DNA from: Candidatus Kapaibacterium sp.
Lineage (GTDB): Bacteria > Bacteroidota > Ignavibacteria > Kapaibacteriales > Kapaibacteriaceae
Direction of reading: 5' to 3'
Length of the DNA: 34,877 nt
NCBI GenBank assembly: GCA_018882585.1
Contig: VFFB01000014.1
Coordinates: 1 to 34,877 of the forward strand
Both the position numbers and the translations under genes were made by a program. The notes under the pieces are model-generated. The model had not been told where the DNA came from and did no database searches. It saw only the letters and a list, made by a program, of their open reading frames with translations. The stretch's first letter is position 1; every line of letters starts with the position of its first letter. Positions 16,605 through 24,672 of this stretch are shown piece after piece.

Positions 16605-18370
16605 TGTCCTCAACCGCACCTCGCCAAGGGGCATTGACGGAACTCAAGCGACTGCTGCCATACGTCAAACGGTATGCAAGGCTTGTGTGGCTGGGCCTGC
16701 TCTTTATTACCCTGTCCAACGTCTGTTCGACGACCATTCCACGTGTTGTCGGCGCAGCGATCGATGCCCTGAAGACCAACGTGATCGACGACACGTCGAT
16801 GTTGCTCATGGTTGGACAGATCCTAGGGCTGACCATAGGCAGTGGCTTCTTCATGTGGGCCACGCGCCGAACGATCATCGTGATGAGCCGTTATGTCGAA
16901 GAGGATCTTCGGAACGACTTCACGGCGGCACTTCAGCGACAGTCGCAGCGATTCTTCCACGAGCGCTCGACGGGGCTGATCCTTGCCCACTTTACAAGTG
17001 ACATCGGCTCGGTACGTGAGTTCATCGGTCCGGCCATCATGTACTCGGCCAACACCGTCACCACCTTTGCCTTCGCCCTTTCGTGGATGCTTAGCATCAA
17101 CGTCCCGCTCACCGCATCCATCGTCCTGCCCGTGCCCCTGCTTGCCTGGGCCACGTATCGGTTGGGACGCATGATCCATGAACGCTACAAGGTCGTGCAG
17201 GAACAGTACGAGCATATCACGACGCAGGCGCAGGAGACCTTCTCGGGCGTACGCGTCGTGCGCGCCTACGTCCGCGAGGAACAGGAGTCGCGACGGTTCG
17301 ATGATCTGTCGGAGACGTACTATCGCAAGAACATGCGCCTTGCCCGCGTGAACGGCCTGATGATGCCGTCGATGACCGTTCTGTTCAACATCACCTATCT
17401 GATGGTCATCGGCTTCGGCGGAATGCTGGTGATGCGCGATCGTCTCTCCGTTGGCGATCTCACGCAGTTTTTCATCTACCTGAACCAGCTGCTGTGGCCC
17501 ATCGCTGCAATCGGCTGGGTCACAGGCATGATCCAGCGCGGTGCCGCTTCGATGGGACGTCTCGGCACGTTCATCGACGCCGTACCCGATATCGCCGATG
17601 GCCCATCGACGAATACCGACATCAAGGATCTCAAGGGATCGATTCGCTTCAGCGGAGTGTCGCTACGGCACGGTGCGACGACCGTGCTTGACAACATCAC
17701 GATCGACGTTCCTTCAGGGACTTCGCTGGGCATCGTCGGACAGGTCGGCTCCGGGAAGTCATCCATGGCCTCGCTCCTGCCTCGACTGTACGACGTTTCG
17801 GAAGGCTCGATCGCGATCGATGGACATGACATACGCACGATACCATTGCATGTGCTGCGGGGTGCCATCGCCATGGTGCCGCAAGAGGCTTTTCTGTTTT
17901 CGGATACCATCCGAAACAACGTCCGATTCGGACGTCCCGAGGCTTCCGACGCCGACGTGGAACAGGCTGCACACGTGGCGCAACTCGACGCCGACATTAC
18001 CAACCTGCAGAACGGCTACGAGACCCTTGTTGGCGAACGGGGCGTTACCCTCTCGGGCGGCCAGAAACAGCGCACGGCCCTTGCCCGTGCAATCCTGAGC
18101 GACCCCGCCATTCTGATATTGGACGACTCACTTTCGGCCGTTGATACGGATACGGAAGAACGGATCCTTCGTGGCCTGGCGTCCGTGATGCAGCATCGAA
18201 CAACCATCATGATCGCCCATCGCATTTCGACCGTCCAGCACTGCGACACGATCATCGTCCTGCACGAAGGCAAGATCATCGAACGCGGCTCGCACGCCGA
18301 GCTACTTGCGCTCGGCGGACAGTATGCTGATATGTATGAACGTCAACTCCTCCTGGAGGAACTCGCATGA
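16604..18370 (+). CDS. ABC exporter half-transporter (membrane and ATPase domains fused)
   Basis: A 588-aa half-exporter with a six-helix membrane domain (about residues 25-320) and a C-terminal ATPase domain (about 345-588). ATPase motifs: Walker A GQVGSGKSS (about 378), Q-loop VPQEAFLFS, signature LSGGQKQR (about 482), Walker B/D-loop ILILDDSLSAVD and H-loop IAHRIST. The residue after the Walker B Asp is Asp, not the catalytic Glu, as in the degenerate-site partners of heterodimeric exporters such as MdlA and YheI/BmrC. This suggests that it works with a second half-transporter, but the neighbours are an aldolase and a cystathionine beta-synthase, so the partner is not here. The substrate (lipid or drug) cannot be read from sequence. 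Confidence 0.92.
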   Translation: MSSTAPRQGALTELKRLLPYVKRYARLVWLGLLFITLSNVCSTTIPRVVGAAIDALKTNVIDDTSMLLMVGQILGLTIGSGFFMWATRRTIIVMSRYVEEDLRNDFTAALQRQSQRFFHERSTGLILAHFTSDIGSVREFIGPAIMYSANTVTTFAFALSWMLSINVPLTASIVLPVPLLAWATYRLGRMIHERYKVVQEQYEHITTQAQETFSGVRVVRAYVREEQESRRFDDLSETYYRKNMRLARVNGLMMPSMTVLFNITYLMVIGFGGMLVMRDRLSVGDLTQFFIYLNQLLWPIAAIGWVTGMIQRGAASMGRLGTFIDAVPDIADGPSTNTDIKDLKGSIRFSGVSLRHGATTVLDNITIDVPSGTSLGIVGQVGSGKSSMASLLPRLYDVSEGSIAIDGHDIRTIPLHVLRGAIAMVPQEAFLFSDTIRNNVRFGRPEASDADVEQAAHVAQLDADITNLQNGYETLVGERGVTLSGGQKQRTALARAILSDPAILILDDSLSAVDTDTEERILRGLASVMQHRTTIMIAHRISTVQHCDTIIVLHEGKIIERGSHAELLALGGQYADMYERQLLLEELA

Positions 18371-19728
18371 ACATCCATGATTCCGTCCTCAGCCTGATCG
18401 GCAATACACCCCTCGTCCGCCTCAACGGCCTTGCCGCAGGTATCGACGCCACCATTCTGCTCAAGCTTGAGAGCTTGAACCCCGGTGGTTCCGTCAAGGA
18501 CCGCATCGGCATTGCCATGCTCGAAGCCGCCGAGCGTGACGGACGCATCAAGCCCGGCGACATGATCATCGAGCCGACCAGCGGCAACACCGGAATCGGT
18601 CTTGCCCTGGCAGCCAGGCTGAAGGGCTATAACTGTCTGTTCGTCATGACCGACAAAGCGTCGCAGGAACGCGTGCGCTACCTGAAGGCCCTGGGCGCCG
18701 ACGTGCTCATCGTGTCGAGTGCGGCAAAGCAGAGCTCGCCGGAGTATTACTGGAACACGGCAAAGCGTCTTGCCGATGAGCTCCCCAATGCGGTGATGCT
18801 CAACCAGTATGACAATCCGGCGAATCCCGCCATTCACGAGCTAACGACCGGACCCGAGATCTGGCGTGATACGGATGGACGTGTCACCCACTTCGTGGCA
18901 GGCATGGGAACGGGCGGCACCATTACCGGCACCGGCCGCTACCTGAAGCGTATGAATCCGGCCATCAAGGTCATCGGTGCCGACCCCGTAGGGTCGGCCA
19001 TCAAGACATTCAAAGAGACGGGACGTCTTGTCGAAGCCCTGCCCTACCTTGTCGAAGGCGTCGGCCAAGAGCGCATCCCGCTGAATCTCGACGTGCATCT
19101 GCTTGACGAGATCATCAACGTGAGCGACAAGGATGCGTTCATGACGGCAAGAGCTCTCGTGCGCGACGAAGGCATCTTCTGCGGTGGTTCATCGGGCATG
19201 AATGTAGCAGCTGCGTTGCAGCTGGCTCGCACGCTTCCAGCCGAGTCCATCGTCGTTGCCATCATCTGCGATACCGGTGAGCGCTACCTTACGAAGCACC
19301 ACAATGATGAGTGGCTGAAGGAGAAAGACCTGCTGTCGAACGATCGCCTGATGGTTCGCGATGTACTGGCGGCAAAGCGTACACGCGGTACCCTGCCATC
19401 CGTGGTCAGCGTCAGCTCGACAGCGTCGATCCACGAAGCACTTGCCCTGATGGGCTCCTACGAAGTATCCGACATGCCGGTTATCGACGACGATCATGTC
19501 GTTGGTACCGTCCGCGAATCGCGTCTGATGGGAGCGGTGATCAACGATCGCACCATCATCGAGCAGAGCATTGCCCCCCTGATGGACAAACCTTCACCGG
19601 CGATCGATGCTCACAACGATGTGCAGTCGGCCATCATGGCCCTGAAGGATGCACCGATGCTCGTTGTGATGGAGTTTGGACGCGTGGCAGGCGTGCTGAC
19701 CAGGCACGACGTGATCGGCTACCTTTGA
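18367..19728 (+). CDS. Cystathionine beta-synthase-like PLP enzyme with C-terminal CBS pair
   Basis: This 453-aa fold-type II PLP enzyme has the cysteine synthase/cystathionine beta-synthase core. IGNTPLVRLN is at the N-terminus, the PLP Lys is in GGSVKDRIG (about residue 43), the substrate loop is PTSGNTGIGLALAA, and the phosphate loop is GTGGTITGTGRYL. From about residue 330 two CBS domains follow (LMVRDVLAAKR..VVSVSSTASIHEAL, and PLMDKPSPAIDAHNDVQSAI), the architecture of cystathionine beta-synthase. It may make cystathionine from homocysteine and serine, or act as a cysteine synthase. The CBS pair usually senses adenosyl ligands. GGAGG 8 bp before the ATG is a strong ribosome binding site, and the start overlaps the ABC stop in an ATGA. 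Confidence 0.9.
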   Translation: MNIHDSVLSLIGNTPLVRLNGLAAGIDATILLKLESLNPGGSVKDRIGIAMLEAAERDGRIKPGDMIIEPTSGNTGIGLALAARLKGYNCLFVMTDKASQERVRYLKALGADVLIVSSAAKQSSPEYYWNTAKRLADELPNAVMLNQYDNPANPAIHELTTGPEIWRDTDGRVTHFVAGMGTGGTITGTGRYLKRMNPAIKVIGADPVGSAIKTFKETGRLVEALPYLVEGVGQERIPLNLDVHLLDEIINVSDKDAFMTARALVRDEGIFCGGSSGMNVAAALQLARTLPAESIVVAIICDTGERYLTKHHNDEWLKEKDLLSNDRLMVRDVLAAKRTRGTLPSVVSVSSTASIHEALALMGSYEVSDMPVIDDDHVVGTVRESRLMGAVINDRTIIEQSIAPLMDKPSPAIDAHNDVQSAIMALKDAPMLVVMEFGRVAGVLTRHDVIGYL

Positions 19729-19741
19729 TCGACCTGGGCGC

Positions 19742-20260
19742 CTACTTGGTTGACCGCGGTCGCTTGACCGTCGAAAGAACCTCCAAGGCCGAAGCAATTC
19801 GCGTTGGAGAGGTATCGTCGAGCCACATTGCTCTGCACACGTAGGCTGTGTCCCCTTCGATCGCAACAATGACACGCGTGTTCATCATGGCATCACCGTA
19901 GGCGGACCGAAAATCAGAGACCGATGCCGGCAGCCCGTCCCACGTGGTGTCTCTCGGACTCCATCCGGTCATGGCATCCGACATCTGCCATTGGAGCGAA
20001 TACATGGCCTTCATATATGGCTGCAGTCGCTTCCGCTCGCCGGAAACAGCTTCGACAAGTACGGAGACGGTCGGAGGGTATGCATCACCTTCGGACGGTG
20101 CAGAGGCAGACACGACGTAGGGTTCTGTACGAGCCTCCCACGTTGCCGGGGCCGACAACACAACCTGTCGCGTGCCGTTCATGTGCGTCAACGTATCCAC
20201 AGCCCAGAGCAGGGCGGGAACAAGGGCAACCGTCATTGCGATGAGCAGTCGGCGCTTCAT
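19742..20260 (-). CDS. Exported or membrane-anchored protein of unknown function
   Basis: I do not recognise this family. The tracked start at 20278 is replaced by the ATG at 20260, which overlaps the SDR stop in an ATGA, giving about 172 aa. MKRRLLIAMTVALVPALLWA is a signal peptide or membrane anchor with no lipobox Cys. The rest is a mixed polar domain (VVLSAPATWEARTEPYVVSA, VSVLVEAVSG, STVKRPRSTK at the end). The pattern is reminiscent of small PsbP/DcrB-like domains that begin with a 'P..W' segment, but I would not assign that. It is the last gene of the crtC-mutL-cpcT-SDR run and ends 13 bp from the convergent cbs stop. Confidence 0.7.
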   Translation of the reverse strand: MKRRLLIAMTVALVPALLWAVDTLTHMNGTRQVVLSAPATWEARTEPYVVSASAPSEGDAYPPTVSVLVEAVSGERKRLQPYMKAMYSLQWQMSDAMTGWSPRDTTWDGLPASVSDFRSAYGDAMMNTRVIVAIEGDTAYVCRAMWLDDTSPTRIASALEVLSTVKRPRSTK

Positions 20261-21078
20261 GCTTCGGACTTCCACCACGTGAGATCCACAGCATCCTCAC
20301 CACCGTCGACGCCAAGCTGCTCGCCGTTGATCCACTGTGCTTCGTCGCGGATCAGCAGCGTAAGCACCGACGCAACATCCTCGGGCTTCGTAAGCCGGTG
20401 CGACGGATTGCGCATCATGGCATAGCCCATGATGACATCGTTACCGGGGATCTTCGACAGAGCGGGTGTCTCGGTAACACCGGCGCGGATGGTATTGGCC
20501 GTGATGCCAAGAGGTCCGAGCTCGAGGGCCAGCTGGCGACAGTACGACTCGAGCGCAGCCTTCGCAGCCGATACGGCGCCATACATGGGCAGCACACGGG
20601 CAGAACCGGCACTGGTCAGACCAACGATTCGACCGCCGTGCGTCATCAGTCCGTTGCGCAGCACATCCTGTGTCCAGTACACAATACTATTCGCCATGAC
20701 ATCCAGCGTCATCTCGAGGCTCTTCTGCGAGATCGTCTGCGACATGTCCGTAGCAACGAGCTCCTTGAGTGTGCCGAACGCCAACGAATGCAGCATCATT
20801 CGAATGGTAGCACCCGGATGCGCGGTAAACTCGGCGGCGACGGCAGCAAGCACGTCGGCGCGACGCTCCGCATCGGCAGCATTCACGTTGAAGAACATGT
20901 GCCTGACGCCCAACGCATCAAGCTCGGCTTTGAGCTCATCGACCTGCTTGATGCCTGCCGCACGGTCAAGGTGCACGCCGATGATATGATATCCCTGCGA
21001 TGCAAGGGCCGTGGCAGCTGCGCGACCAAAACCGCTGGAAGCGCCAAGGATCAAGACATACTGATTTGCCGGTGCCAT
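20257..21078 (-). CDS. Short-chain dehydrogenase, enoyl-ACP reductase III (FabL)-like
   Basis: The family start is the ATG at 21078 (MAPANQYVLILGAS), giving 273 aa. The tracked N-terminal 41 residues are not SDR-like. GASSGFG near residue 10 is the classical NAD(P)-binding motif. The catalytic pair is Tyr and Lys separated by six residues (PMYGAVSAAKAALES, about 166 and 173). This is the spacing of enoyl-ACP reductases FabI/FabL, not the YxxxK of ordinary SDRs. Together with MLHSLAFG and ITANTIRAGVTETPAL this points to an enoyl-ACP reductase-like role in fatty-acid elongation. The residue ten before the Tyr is Ser, as I recall for FabL, not the Tyr of FabI. It lies 40 bp after the CpcT-like gene. 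Other SDR substrates cannot be excluded. Confidence 0.82.
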   Translation of the reverse strand: MAPANQYVLILGASSGFGRAAATALASQGYHIIGVHLDRAAGIKQVDELKAELDALGVRHMFFNVNAADAERRADVLAAVAAEFTAHPGATIRMMLHSLAFGTLKELVATDMSQTISQKSLEMTLDVMANSIVYWTQDVLRNGLMTHGGRIVGLTSAGSARVLPMYGAVSAAKAALESYCRQLALELGPLGITANTIRAGVTETPALSKIPGNDVIMGYAMMRNPSHRLTKPEDVASVLTLLIRDEAQWINGEQLGVDGGEDAVDLTWWKSEA

Positions 21079-21118
21079 GAATTCGTTCGTTCGTGAGCAA
21101 TGCGTGGCTGCAAAAATA

Positions 21119-21799
21119 TCATTCCTTTGCCACGCCGAACGGCAATGGCGTCGTCCGCAGAAAGATGTACGGCCCGGCAGTCGAGCCCCACACCTGTTCA
21201 TTGGCCGGGTTATAGCCCCGGTCCCACGACACGATACGGTCGTAGGAGATGGTCACCTCCGACGTTGCATAGCTTGCACCGCGCAGGTCGCTTGCACAGG
21301 CCATTCCCATGGTTCTGCCGATGTACGAGGCGAAGTCGGCCTGCAGGAAGACCTCGCAGCCGCGCCGCTTGACCAGCTCACTCGGCGACTTGTCGTCGAT
21401 CAACGTCGTGTCTTTCCATGCCCCTATCACATCCTCGGGCTTCTTGAAGGTGTAAACGGCACTTTCGATCATGCCCTGTTCCACTCTTCGCACGTTGTAC
21501 ACGCGCTGACGATATGGACGATCCTGCGCCGCGGCCATGGCCTGCTCGACATAGAACCAGGCTCCGTCAGTACGGTCGTACCAGATACGCTTCATATGCA
21601 GCACAACGTGCTGAAAGGACGTATCGGCCTTGCTTTGCGCTTCGCTCGAGAACGACCCGTCCATCCACGGCAGCAGGCGCTCGAAGTCGACGTCACGTTT
21701 GGCCGGCTGCGTCTGTGCATGCACCGGAAGTCCGATACCCACAGTCATCATCATGACAAGGATCCCGTAACGCCACCATCGGCACTGTTGCTTGTTCAT
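21119..21799 (-). CDS. CpcT/CpeT-family (chromophore lyase-like) exported protein
   Basis: A 226-aa protein with an N-terminal signal (YGILVMMMTVGIGLPVHAQ). The body matches the CpcT/CpeT pattern: LLPWMDGSFSSEAQSKADTS, HVVLHMKRIWYDRTDGAWFY, VEQAMAAAQDRPYRQRVYNV and later FKKPEDVIGAW. In cyanobacteria these proteins attach bilins to phycobiliproteins, but homologues occur in non-phototrophs with unknown roles. Export here argues against bilin attachment in the cytoplasm. Nothing in the window suggests phycobilisomes. It lies 18 bp after mutL and 40 bp before the SDR on the same strand. Family assignment is fairly sure; function is not. Confidence 0.75.
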   Translation of the reverse strand: MNKQQCRWWRYGILVMMMTVGIGLPVHAQTQPAKRDVDFERLLPWMDGSFSSEAQSKADTSFQHVVLHMKRIWYDRTDGAWFYVEQAMAAAQDRPYRQRVYNVRRVEQGMIESAVYTFKKPEDVIGAWKDTTLIDDKSPSELVKRRGCEVFLQADFASYIGRTMGMACASDLRGASYATSEVTISYDRIVSWDRGYNPANEQVWGSTAGPYIFLRTTPLPFGVAKE

Positions 21800-21817
21800 C
21801 GTACTTGGTCAGATTGG

Positions 21818-23617
21818 TTACTGAAATCGCCGCAGCAGCTCATCGTACTGCACGATGATGTACGTCGGACGGCCTTTGGCCGTGACATGCGGAACGGCGC
21901 AGGCAAACAGGTCCCGGACCAATTGCTGCTGCTCGTTGTGCCCAAGACGATCACCCCGGCGTATGGATTGTCGGACAGCCAGTACGGCGGCCATTGCTTC
22001 CCGCCGACGCTCGGCAGGTCCCGGACCAAGGTCGGCAAGGGATCGCAGCATGTCCAGCAACGTCGCCTCCTCAGTTCCGGCGTGCACGTCGGACGGCACG
22101 GCACGCACCGTCACGGTAACAGCTTCGTCCGCTTCGACGTCGAACCCCATAGACCTGATCGCTTCGCCATGCTCGCGCAGCAGCGCCATTTGATCGGCCG
22201 CCACACGGAACGTCACGGCAAACATCAAGGTCTGCTCCACAGGTCCGTCCGCATGACGCGCCAGCAGTCGCTCAAACAGCACCCGCTCGTGTGCAGCCTG
22301 CTGGTCGATCACAACGATGCCTTCGTCACTGGCTGTCACGATGTAGGCTACGCCAGCCTGCAGCACCTCACGTTGCACGGGATCGACGGATCGCCCAGCA
22401 CCCGCCATCAGGTCCTCGAAGGCATTCCGCACCGCGCCCGTAAAAGTCTGTGATTGCGATGGTGCTTGTCCCTGCCATGATCCGCCACCGAATGAACGTC
22501 CGCCAACAGGAGTTATCTCGCCCGTCAACCTGTTGACGATCATGCCTCCGTCACCGGATGTCATGTTCAGTGACTGTAAGGGGCGTTGTGCCAGCCCTAG
22601 GTCGGCCGTGAACGTCGGCACGACGTTCGCCTTCTGCAATGCCGATGCGGCGGCCTGCTGCATCAGTAGGTAGACCGTGCGCTCGTCGTCGAACTTCACT
22701 TCATGCTTTTGCGGGTGGACGTTGACGTCGACCCGCGAAGGATCGACCGTCAGGTGCAGCACAAACACCGGATGCTGCTGTCGGTCAAGCACGTGTTCGT
22801 AGGCCGTCGTCACCGCATGGGCAAGCGAACGACTCGCAATAGGCCGGCCATTCAGAAACAGGTACTGTCCATTGCGCTGCTGTCGGGCCACGGACGGTCG
22901 ACCAACGTAGCCGTGTACGCTCACGCCGCCCTCTTCGGCATCGACGCTCAGCAGGTCCTGCGTCGCGTCGATGGCAAGTATGTCGCCGATTCGCTCCTGG
23001 AGCGACGACGGCTTGACGTCGAACACCAGCACGTTGCCATCGTACAGGACGACTCGCCGGTCTGGCCGCGCCAGGGCCAGCTTCTGCATCGTCTCGCTGA
23101 CGTGTCGGAATTCCGTCAGGTCACTCTTGAGGAACTTACGTCGGGCCGGCACATTATAAAACAGGTTACGGACCATCACCTGCGTGCCGACGTCGCATGC
23201 CGTTGCCGTTACGCCAATGTGTTGCCCCGGCCTGGACGATAGCGTCCACCCCGTTGCTTCGTTCGTCCGTCGTGTGCGGATCTCGACGTCGGCGACAGCC
23301 GCCACCGAGGCAAGTGCCTCACCTCGGAAGCCAAGGGTACGAATGGCATGCAAATCATCGCTCGACGAGATCTTGCTTGTGGCATGTCGGATGGTGGCCA
23401 GCTCAAGGTCGGCCTTCGACATGCCGATGCCGTCGTCGATCACTTGGATGAGTTGTTTGCCAGCCTGTTTTACGACGACGGTAACCGAGGTGGCACCAGC
23501 ATCTATTGCGTTCTCGACCAGCTCTTTGACAACCGATTCAGGACGCTGCACGACTTCGCCGGCGGCGATCTGATTCGCTAGATGGTCTGGCAGGATATGG
23601 ATCGTTGCGTCGGTCAT
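21818..23617 (-). CDS. mutL: DNA mismatch repair protein MutL
   Basis: MutL couples mismatch recognition by MutS to strand removal. The ATG at 23617 (MTDATIHILP) overlaps the crtC-like stop in an ATGA, giving 599 aa. The N-terminal GHKL ATPase motifs are textbook: IANQIAAGEVVQRPESVVKE, NAIDAGAT, DDGIGM, RHATSKI, LGFRGEALASV. The C-terminal dimerisation domain holds VIDQQAAHERVLFERLL (about residue 435), where endonuclease-type MutL has DQHA(x2)E(x4)E, so the His is Gln here. Near the end, AVRQSIRRGDR and AVPHVTAKGRPT stand where endonuclease-type proteins have Cys-containing ACR/CKxSI and CPHGRP motifs. ATPase and dimerisation functions look intact, but nicking activity is uncertain. Confidence 0.96.
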   Translation of the reverse strand: MTDATIHILPDHLANQIAAGEVVQRPESVVKELVENAIDAGATSVTVVVKQAGKQLIQVIDDGIGMSKADLELATIRHATSKISSSDDLHAIRTLGFRGEALASVAAVADVEIRTRRTNEATGWTLSSRPGQHIGVTATACDVGTQVMVRNLFYNVPARRKFLKSDLTEFRHVSETMQKLALARPDRRVVLYDGNVLVFDVKPSSLQERIGDILAIDATQDLLSVDAEEGGVSVHGYVGRPSVARQQRNGQYLFLNGRPIASRSLAHAVTTAYEHVLDRQQHPVFVLHLTVDPSRVDVNVHPQKHEVKFDDERTVYLLMQQAAASALQKANVVPTFTADLGLAQRPLQSLNMTSGDGGMIVNRLTGEITPVGGRSFGGGSWQGQAPSQSQTFTGAVRNAFEDLMAGAGRSVDPVQREVLQAGVAYIVTASDEGIVVIDQQAAHERVLFERLLARHADGPVEQTLMFAVTFRVAADQMALLREHGEAIRSMGFDVEADEAVTVTVRAVPSDVHAGTEEATLLDMLRSLADLGPGPAERRREAMAAVLAVRQSIRRGDRLGHNEQQQLVRDLFACAVPHVTAKGRPTYIIVQYDELLRRFQ

Positions 23618-24627
23618 TGGCGTAGCCACGGTGTTCGAAGGAAGGGTCGGATCCACGATGCGCCATAGCGCTGGACGTGCATATCCTCGCTGATGCCCGG
23701 CATCGGGCCATCGGGTCCGACAAACATCGCAAGGTATCGCCGATAAAACGGTCCATCATCCAGCACGCGCTGCTGTTGAACGTCGAACAGCTCAGTGTTG
23801 GAGCGGATGCTGATCCGGCGGGCAACGTTCAAACCCATGTACGTCGGCCTGTGGCGTGCTGATGTCACGACCGGATGTTCCCAGGCATGGATTCCGTCGG
23901 CATCGACATTCGCAGCATACACGAAGGGCTCCGTAGCATCAGGAGTGGCCAGATAAACCAAGCCACTGTCGGCATGCAACGTCCGGCCCCAGTACCACGA
24001 GCGAAAATCGTCCTGCATCGCACGACGGCCCATGTTGTGATCATGGTAGGCCATGCCCTGCCATTGCACATGGCTTCGGGTCTTGCCATGGTCCATGATC
24101 GTCATCGTTGCCGACAGTCGCGCAAGGGGCGCAGCGAGCACCCAGGCATGTGCGGCGGTGAACTCCGAATCGTCGGACGCTACGCGCCCAACACGGTCGA
24201 AGGTTGCTTCGATGACAACCCGTCGGGGTGACTCCGGATGGGCCGTATCAATGCGTAACGCCCAGCGGCCTTCGTCGGTCTTCTTCAGCGTGCATGGTCC
24301 AACGCGCACATCACATTCCGTGGTCGAGAACGCCGTTTGTGCAGCGTCAACGCCTCGGAAGGCCTGAAACAGGCGTCTGCCATGATAGTACACGCTGACG
24401 GCAAATCCACAGTGGTCCAACGGTGCAGGTGCCCTGCCTGCGGCCATTGCCGCAAGGTAGTCCGGCGACATCGGCATGCCGCGAAACAGAATGGCAACCA
24501 TGCCCCATGCACCGTCGTCGGACAGTGCATCGACGTACCACCACTCGTATGCACCGGGCATGTCAAGGGTGTGACATCTGTCGTGAGCGTCACCGGTGAA
24601 TACCTGCATGGTTGCGTGCGTTGGCAT
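23614..24627 (-). CDS. CrtC-like carotenoid 1,2-hydratase family protein
   Basis: The ~337-aa protein resembles carotenoid 1,2-hydratase CrtC (hydroxyneurosporene synthase), a lipocalin-like family. The N-terminal MPGAYEWWYVDALSDDG, then RGMPMSPDYLAA and PLDHCGFAVSVYYHGRR, follow the CrtC pattern, as does the later AYHDHNMG..DDFRSWYWGR. CrtC adds water across the end double bond of acyclic carotenoids. In green sulfur bacteria it makes the hydroxyl that is later glycosylated. The start is either 24627 or the Met at 24609 (MQVFTG). A TAnnTTTG box (24633-24640, minus) lies so close to 24627 that 24609 may be correct. It is divergent from the GT2 gene and overlaps mutL. AttH-like relatives with other roles are an alternative. 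Confidence 0.68.
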   Translation of the reverse strand: MPTHATMQVFTGDAHDRCHTLDMPGAYEWWYVDALSDDGAWGMVAILFRGMPMSPDYLAAMAAGRAPAPLDHCGFAVSVYYHGRRLFQAFRGVDAAQTAFSTTECDVRVGPCTLKKTDEGRWALRIDTAHPESPRRVVIEATFDRVGRVASDDSEFTAAHAWVLAAPLARLSATMTIMDHGKTRSHVQWQGMAYHDHNMGRRAMQDDFRSWYWGRTLHADSGLVYLATPDATEPFVYAANVDADGIHAWEHPVVTSARHRPTYMGLNVARRISIRSNTELFDVQQQRVLDDGPFYRRYLAMFVGPDGPMPGISEDMHVQRYGASWIRPFLRTPWLRQ

Positions 24628-24632
24628 GACGT

Positions 24633-24640
24633 CAAAAATA
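24633..24640 (-). promoter_or_regulatory. Putative -7 box of the crtC-mutL unit (TATTTTTG)
   Basis: On the minus strand TATTTTTG matches the Bacteroidota TAnnTTTG element exactly. It ends 5 bp before the ATG at 24627, so transcription would begin at about that codon. Translation would then be leaderless, or would start at the Met at 24609 after a leader of about 20 nt. The whole divergent gap is only 45 bp. On the plus strand TAGGTTTA (24657-24664) is a weaker candidate for the GT2 gene. Confidence 0.4.
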
Positions 24641-24672
24641 CCACGCGCCGATGTCGTAGGTTTACAGGTACC

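Noticed and set aside
21077-22453. 458-aa plus-strand ORF
   Set aside because: Antisense to the CpcT-like gene and the 3' half of mutL. It is rich in His, Arg and Gln, as shadow frames here tend to be, and has no family motif.
24337-24672. N-terminal 112 residues of the tracked GT2 ORF
   Set aside because: This part overlaps the crtC-like gene on the opposite strand and lacks any fold. The ATG at 24673 has a ribosome site and fits the membrane start.
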